From the NCBI GenBank assembly GCA_900660155.1, contig CABFPE010000180.1:9435-73434 (forward strand): a stretch of 64,000 nucleotides of DNA, given 5' to 3'. The notes below the pieces were generated by a model. The model made no database searches and was not told where the DNA came from. It worked only from the letters and a program-made list of their open reading frames with translations. Below are positions 61,501-64,000 of this stretch, one piece after another. Both the position numbers and the translations under genes were made by a program. Source of the DNA: Hofstenia miamia (taxonomy: Eukaryota; Xenacoelomorpha; Acoela; Hofsteniidae). Position 1 is the stretch's first letter. Every line of letters begins with the position of its first letter.

Positions 61501-63287
61501 TCTTAAAAAAATTTCTACTAAAGATTTTTCCGTGAAACTTTGTACGATACTAAAACAATCCTTCCTCTACAAGTTGAGGCAGTTAGATGGACTGTGACGC
61601 ATCTTTATTCAGATGTCGCCATCATTTCCAATGATAGGCATAGAAAATTTGGTCATTTTTTGAAGTTTTGAACTTTTTCAGCATAATAAATTTCATTATG
61701 CTTTATTAGTTTATAATACTTGCTTTTTGTATTCATGGAAAGGTCTTTGCTTAAAAACAGACATCAAATATTGAAATGGAGAACAAAAATAATAGTTTTA
61801 TATAAAAACGCAATTGATGTGTTTGAAAAAATACTGTTTTACAAAAACTCAACATATTAAATTTTATTCGATATTTAACGCTCTTTACATAATCATTCAA
61901 AAAGTTTCCTCCACGCCTTAGTTATGCTTCACCAGTGTTTTGCCATGGGAATTGCATTCCCATGGGAATCCCATGGGAAAGGCCCAATGGGATGGGATGG
62001 GACAAGCATAAATTGTCATGGAATGGGATAGGACAGGAAAATATTTCCCATGGACAAGCCTGTGCTTCGCTTATCACTTCGAGCATGGAATTTTAAAAAA
62101 TGTTCAAGCAAAGAATGCTCAAAATTTTCAAAATATAGTTGACAAATGTCCTGTAGTGAGAAAAAAAGTTGGTGAAATTTTCTTCAAATTCGATCAGAAT
62201 ACTTATAAATCTACAAAAGTAAAAGTCAGGAAAGCACAACCACATCGCATTTTCAAAAAGCTGAAATTTAAGAAAGTTTACAGGGGCGGAATTAACACTC
62301 TGTGGCAAATAAAGCTAAAGGAATACAAACCCAATTCAAGATGTTAGCAATCGATTTGAAACTAAAAACAGACGATTACATTTTGAGTAAGCTTACTTTT
62401 GTACAAAAAACTTTGTTTGCAATTTTTTTCTGTAAAAATGGGTGTCAGCCCCCGTTTTAAAAATCCTAAACGCGCCACTGACTACCCCTACAAAGAAAGC
62501 AGACAGTTTATTAACCGGCATTAACGATATTTGGTTTACCTGCAAGAAAAAGAAATAGCAAAAAGAAAAACATGGTTCAATCAATATTAAATGGAGATGG
62601 CACAAAAACGTAAAAATAAATCATAAATGGCAACATTTTAACTGACTGAAATGAAAATAAAAAAAATTCAAGATTATAGCAAGAGACAGTTGTCACTTAC
62701 TATCAGTATGCATAGAACAGAATCCAATTTCTCATTATTTAGAAAAAATGCCTCACAAAAACAAGTAAATGGGGTGCATTCAAGAAATTTTTGCATAAAA
62801 ATGTGTTCGAATTTAACAGCGGAATGGATCGTTTTGATGCAACGAATAATTCGTCGCTGTTACCATGTTTATATTATATTTTCTTTGAAATTATATAATA
62901 ATGTGAAACAAATTGTTTCCCATAAAAAATTTCTAAACTAAACAACTTCGCAATCAACCAAAAATCCCCATGGTAGCATCGCATATTTCGCCTTCGAAAT
63001 ACTTATCTCTAATTTAGTTTCTCAAATGGCTTTTCATGCCTAAAATGAGGCCAAGAGCCGCATTCCCTTAAAAATGTAGAGAACCACAAATTTTCAGGTT
63101 CTGTTGAAAATCTGTTAAAATTAATGAACAAAAGACAAAGAGAACTTCGTAAAGACACTAATTATATTAAAAATGTATGTCAACGTACCTTGGTAACTGC
63201 GTTGACGAGTGCTCCTTGTTCCAACAAATACTTCGCAATTTTCACTTGGCCCCCAACACAGGCTTTGTGTAGAAGAGAAAATCCATC
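42134..63287 (-). CDS. Host gene: ankyrin-repeat protein with C-terminal TIR domain (3' part, eleven exons seen)
   Basis: A spliced minus-strand gene whose 5' end lies beyond the window. Exons in order: 63189-63287, 58095-58193, 53069-53167, 52361-52558, 47346-47444, 46953-47153, 46829-46909, 44884-44973, 43597-43761, 42450-42635, 42134-42223 (stop). Each has AG and GT at its borders, is a multiple of three and is open in phase 0, so the visible part codes for about 468 residues. It gives nine ankyrin repeats, a linker and a TIR domain ending in a short tail. Ankyrin repeats bind proteins; TIR domains self-associate in immune and cell-death signalling, some cleaving NAD. The protein is probably cytoplasmic (no membrane segment seen). 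Role in innate immunity is an inference. Exons could be missing from the 5-kb introns. Confidence 0.85.
42450..42635 (-). CDS. Ankyrin-TIR gene exon j: TIR domain, second half
   Basis: 186 bases, 62 residues. IVIACLTPIYLRSRTCYSHV covers strand C and helix C, NKKIIALRFSSG is strand D, and VWPPESSPISDILINSISI holds the box-3-like WPP and the last helix. Aligned by eye with SARM1, the catalytic glutamate position is His (CYSHV), so NAD cleavage is doubtful. Borders are TTTAG and GTTAGT. Confidence 0.85.
42897..43314. mobile_element. hAT-like MITE in the intron between the TIR exons
   Basis: A 418-base insertion with an exact 8-base duplication GCTTGGAG at 42889-42896 and 43315-43322. Inside are GC-rich ACCGGT/CCGGCCGG stretches near both ends; the terminal inverted repeat itself is weak. 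No coding sequence. Confidence 0.65.
43597..43761 (-). CDS. Ankyrin-TIR gene exon i: TIR domain, first half
   Basis: 165 bases, 55 residues. ETDVFLSYDWNNQTN is box 1 (strand A and start of helix A), GYRVWMDKFKLRGG is strand B with the BB loop, and VNEEIDGAISNCK is helix B. The SYDW and VWMD wording is that of metazoan TIR domains attached to ankyrin repeats rather than of Toll-like receptors. Borders are TTTAG and GTATGT. Confidence 0.87.
44884..44973 (-). CDS. Ankyrin-TIR gene exon h: linker
   Basis: 90 bases, 30 residues starting KILASRNQGSAAGDVADSLR and ending LSISETGNQ. Ser/Gly-rich with no domain, it joins the ankyrin stack to the TIR. It contains RRLSIS, a basic-Ser motif of the type phosphorylated by kinases such as PKA. 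Borders are TTTAG and GTATAT. Confidence 0.72.
45095..45126. repeat. (TA)n microsatellite
   Basis: Uninterrupted TA run in an intron of the ankyrin-TIR gene. Other TA runs lie at 31117-31142, 37173-37200, 37733-37751, 46562-46592 and 63628-63663. Confidence 0.9.
45271..45564. mobile_element. hAT-like MITE
   Basis: 294 bases with ends TAGGGGCCTGC and GCAGGGCCTA, and CTCGACTCGA-type inner repeats near both ends. The flanking octamers GATCAAAT and GTTCAACT match at 6 of 8 positions. Confidence 0.6.
46562..46592. repeat. (TA)n microsatellite
   Basis: TA run directly downstream of exon g in an intron. Confidence 0.9.
46829..46909 (-). CDS. Ankyrin-TIR gene exon g: capping repeat
   Basis: 81 bases, 27 residues: KNKTPLQMARENNLDSTLVS followed by KIEKLEQ. 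The first helix keeps TPL..A, while the rest drifts into a charged helix, as in the last, capping ankyrin repeat. Borders are TTTAG and GTAAAT. Confidence 0.82.
46953..47153 (-). CDS. Ankyrin-TIR gene exon f: two ankyrin repeats
   Basis: 201 bases, 67 residues. The first repeat begins DQWTPLHEAADTNHPDVLEY and the second AENTPLHLAVKRRKFDAAYR; the second is one residue longer than usual (VPPDVTIKA end). Borders are TTTAG and GTAAGA. Confidence 0.9.
47346..47444 (-). CDS. Ankyrin-TIR gene exon e: one ankyrin repeat
   Basis: 33 residues, KGSTAMHLAARDGSKEVLQF then LIQHGFDKDVRTP. Borders are TTTAG and GTATGT. Confidence 0.88.
47445..52360. other. Large intron of the ankyrin-TIR gene
   Basis: 4.9 kb without a recognised exon. 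It holds the pogo-like relic at 49971-50960. A GC-rich patch near 49610-49690 may be part of another MITE. Confidence 0.6.
49971..50960. mobile_element. Pogo/Tigger-like relic
   Basis: About 990 bases flanked by TA, with ends CAGTAAACTCTCGGTTATCC and, reversed, CAGTCGTTTTCCGGTATCC. Such ends with TA duplication are typical of pogo-group mariner elements. The minus strand holds only a short open stretch near 50685-50867 that I cannot assign to a transposase. Confidence 0.5.
52361..52558 (-). CDS. Ankyrin-TIR gene exon d: two ankyrin repeats
   Basis: 198 bases encode two 33-residue repeats with no intron between them: KGNTPLHAACEKGNLEIVRI... and DGFTPLLRACTNGHLAVIKE... . Borders are CTTAG and GTACT. 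It looks like a fusion of two 99-base exons through loss of an intron, or the ancestral state before a gain. Confidence 0.9.
53069..53167 (-). CDS. Ankyrin-TIR gene exon c: one ankyrin repeat
   Basis: 33 residues, DCWTVLHEACDNNKVDMVNF then LLHCSAKVNTINE. Borders are TTTAG and GTAAC. Confidence 0.87.
56288..56630. mobile_element. hAT-like MITE
   Basis: 343 bases with ends CAGGGTGACTACTT and CAGGGTGACCACTTAG (reversed). Flanking octamers ATATCGTC and GTACCGTC match at 6 of 8. Non-coding. Confidence 0.7.
57428..57784. mobile_element. hAT-like MITE
   Basis: 357 bases starting CAGGGGAGGAAAAGGGTC and, reversed, TAGGCCTAGAAACGGGTC. Flanking octamers GTGACAAT and ATGACAAT match at 7 of 8. The inside is rich in GGGTC blocks. 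Non-coding. Confidence 0.7.
58095..58193 (-). CDS. Ankyrin-TIR gene exon b: one ankyrin repeat
   Basis: 33 residues, KGSMPIHVGGRAGHVEIVKI then LLEYNASIDSRTT. The TPLH turn is replaced by MPIH, still compatible with the fold. Borders are TTTAG and GTAAGT. A 5-kb intron separates it from exon a. Confidence 0.85.
60082..60422. mobile_element. Pogo/mariner-type MITE
   Basis: 341 bases between TA dinucleotides. The ends are inverted and similar over about 30 bases: CTATAAATCCTCGTGCATAA on the left and, reversed, CTGTAAACCCTCCTCGTGTA on the right. Non-coding. Confidence 0.65.
61935..62055. repeat. Patch of CCCATGGGA-type palindromes
   Basis: Several overlapping copies of CCCATGGGA and ATGGGATGGGA within 120 bases, possibly one end of a MITE or a degenerate minisatellite. 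Confidence 0.5.
63189..63287 (-). CDS. Ankyrin-TIR gene exon a: one ankyrin repeat
   Basis: 99 bases encode 33 residues, one whole repeat: DGFSLLHKACVGGQVKIAKY, then LLEQGALVNAVTK. The LH turn and the helix pair are canonical. Acceptor AG at 63288-63289, donor GTACG. This is the most upstream exon seen; earlier ones should lie beyond the window. Confidence 0.85.
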
Positions 63288-63624
63288 CTAAAAACGTAGT
63301 GAAATTCAAGTGTGATCATAGAAAATTTTGCTGAAAACTATTATAAAACGATTAATTGCAAGTTATAAAAAATCCAACATATATTATAAAAAATGCGAAA
63401 GTTTATGAGGCTCTCAACAAGAACTTTAAGGTATATATTTATACCCATGAAAGCTAATATTTTTAAGACGCTCTATATTTAAGGGAGAGCAGAAAAAAAT
63501 TGAAAAAAGGTTTTTATCATGTGAAATGCACTAAAAATGTATTCTTTATCACATTATTCATAAAATATCTATAATTTCATAAAATGTTTAGATATCTTCT
63601 TGAAAAATGGGGGGAAACACCCCT

Positions 63625-63627
<3 letters not shown>

Positions 63628-63663
<36 letters not shown>
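63628..63663. repeat. (TA)n microsatellite
   Basis: TA run of about 36 bases upstream of exon a, within the next intron of the ankyrin-TIR gene. Confidence 0.9.
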
Positions 63664-63667
<4 letters not shown>

Positions 63668-64000
63668 ATTACAAAAATGAATGCGTTTTATTTAGCATTA
63701 GTTTCTGACAAAAATGGAATTTTATGCTCGTCCATGGATCAATTTTTAATATCACCAATATATTAAAAATTTTAAAATAGCTTATGCAATGGACCTTTCG
63801 ACATCGAGCACAATATAAAATAATTTTAATTTCATAACTATGATTTTTGCACTGCAAAGTAATAAATGCACCTAATCCGAATGGGTATATTTGATAAATC
63901 TGATGTTTTTGGAAGAAATTTGTAAATAGCTCGTTTTTATGATAGTATTTACGACAACATTTTGTGCGCAAATCAGCTATATAATTGTAACTGAATTATT

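Larger units (their letters stand above)
58194..63188. other. Large intron of the ankyrin-TIR gene
   Basis: 5 kb without a recognised exon. It contains a GC-rich palindromic patch near 58990-59125 (GCCCGCGCGGGC), the pogo-like MITE at 60082-60422 and the CCCATGGGA-rich patch near 61935-62055. Confidence 0.6.

Noticed and set aside
62018-62347. 109-codon plus-strand open frame
   Set aside because: Its start overlaps the CCCATGGGA palindrome patch and the rest is Lys-rich AT-driven sequence with no domain.
63584-63766. Open frames running through TA microsatellites (also 37114, 45065 and 46415)
   Set aside because: TA runs translate to Tyr-Ile repeats without stops; no coding evidence.

Overview
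This is an AT-rich invertebrate animal window. It carries Polinton, Gypsy-type LTR, LINE, P-like and hAT/mariner-type elements, and one host gene split into short exons. The primer-binding sites of the LTR elements match a tRNA-Arg 3' end, as in the arthropod 412/mdg1 group. This hints at an arthropod, possibly a chelicerate, but the hint is weak. No bacterial gene, CRISPR array, rRNA or tRNA gene was seen. The assembly has N runs at 20997-21080 and 40218-41217. It also has six single-N joins (6380, 8833, 9860, 10684, 13096, 29873), several of them flanked by near-identical sequence, so some repeats in the first 13 kb may be assembly artefacts.

Layout. (1) 1-12060: fossil copies of one 412/mdg1-like Gypsy family on the minus strand (LTR, primer-binding site, several gag starts, zinc knuckle, protease, RNase H, integrase), followed by an unrecognised block of long minus-strand reading frames (48-2786). 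(2) 12450-24402: a broken Polinton/Maverick. Minus-strand genes are PolB, integrase and a zinc-ribbon/PLA2-like protein. Plus-strand genes are the packaging ATPase, capsid-related proteins, the adenovirus-type protease and others. It is interrupted by a mariner-type MITE, a miniature LTR element (TRIM) and a solo-type LTR. (3) 24403-31590: a second Gypsy-type fossil whose 5' LTR was entered by a P-element-like THAP transposon with a complete 787-residue transposase frame; a LINE relic lies inside the same block. (4) 31600-41760: non-coding DNA with two large foldback elements (arms about 0.9 kb and 0.46 kb) and a degenerate third arm. (5) 42134-64000: the 3' part of a host gene on the minus strand, with at least eleven exons encoding nine ankyrin repeats, a linker and a C-terminal TIR domain. 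Its large introns carry several hAT-like and pogo-like MITEs.

The most interesting item is the ankyrin-TIR gene, a candidate intracellular immune receptor or adaptor. Every exon keeps codon phase 0 at both ends, most ankyrin exons are exactly 99 bp, and the TIR has histidine where NAD-cleaving TIRs have their catalytic glutamate. Secondary interests are a shared T-run/TATATA sequence just before several Polinton start codons, the P-like element with a paralogous empty site in the same window, and the unrecognised frames downstream of the Gypsy integrase.
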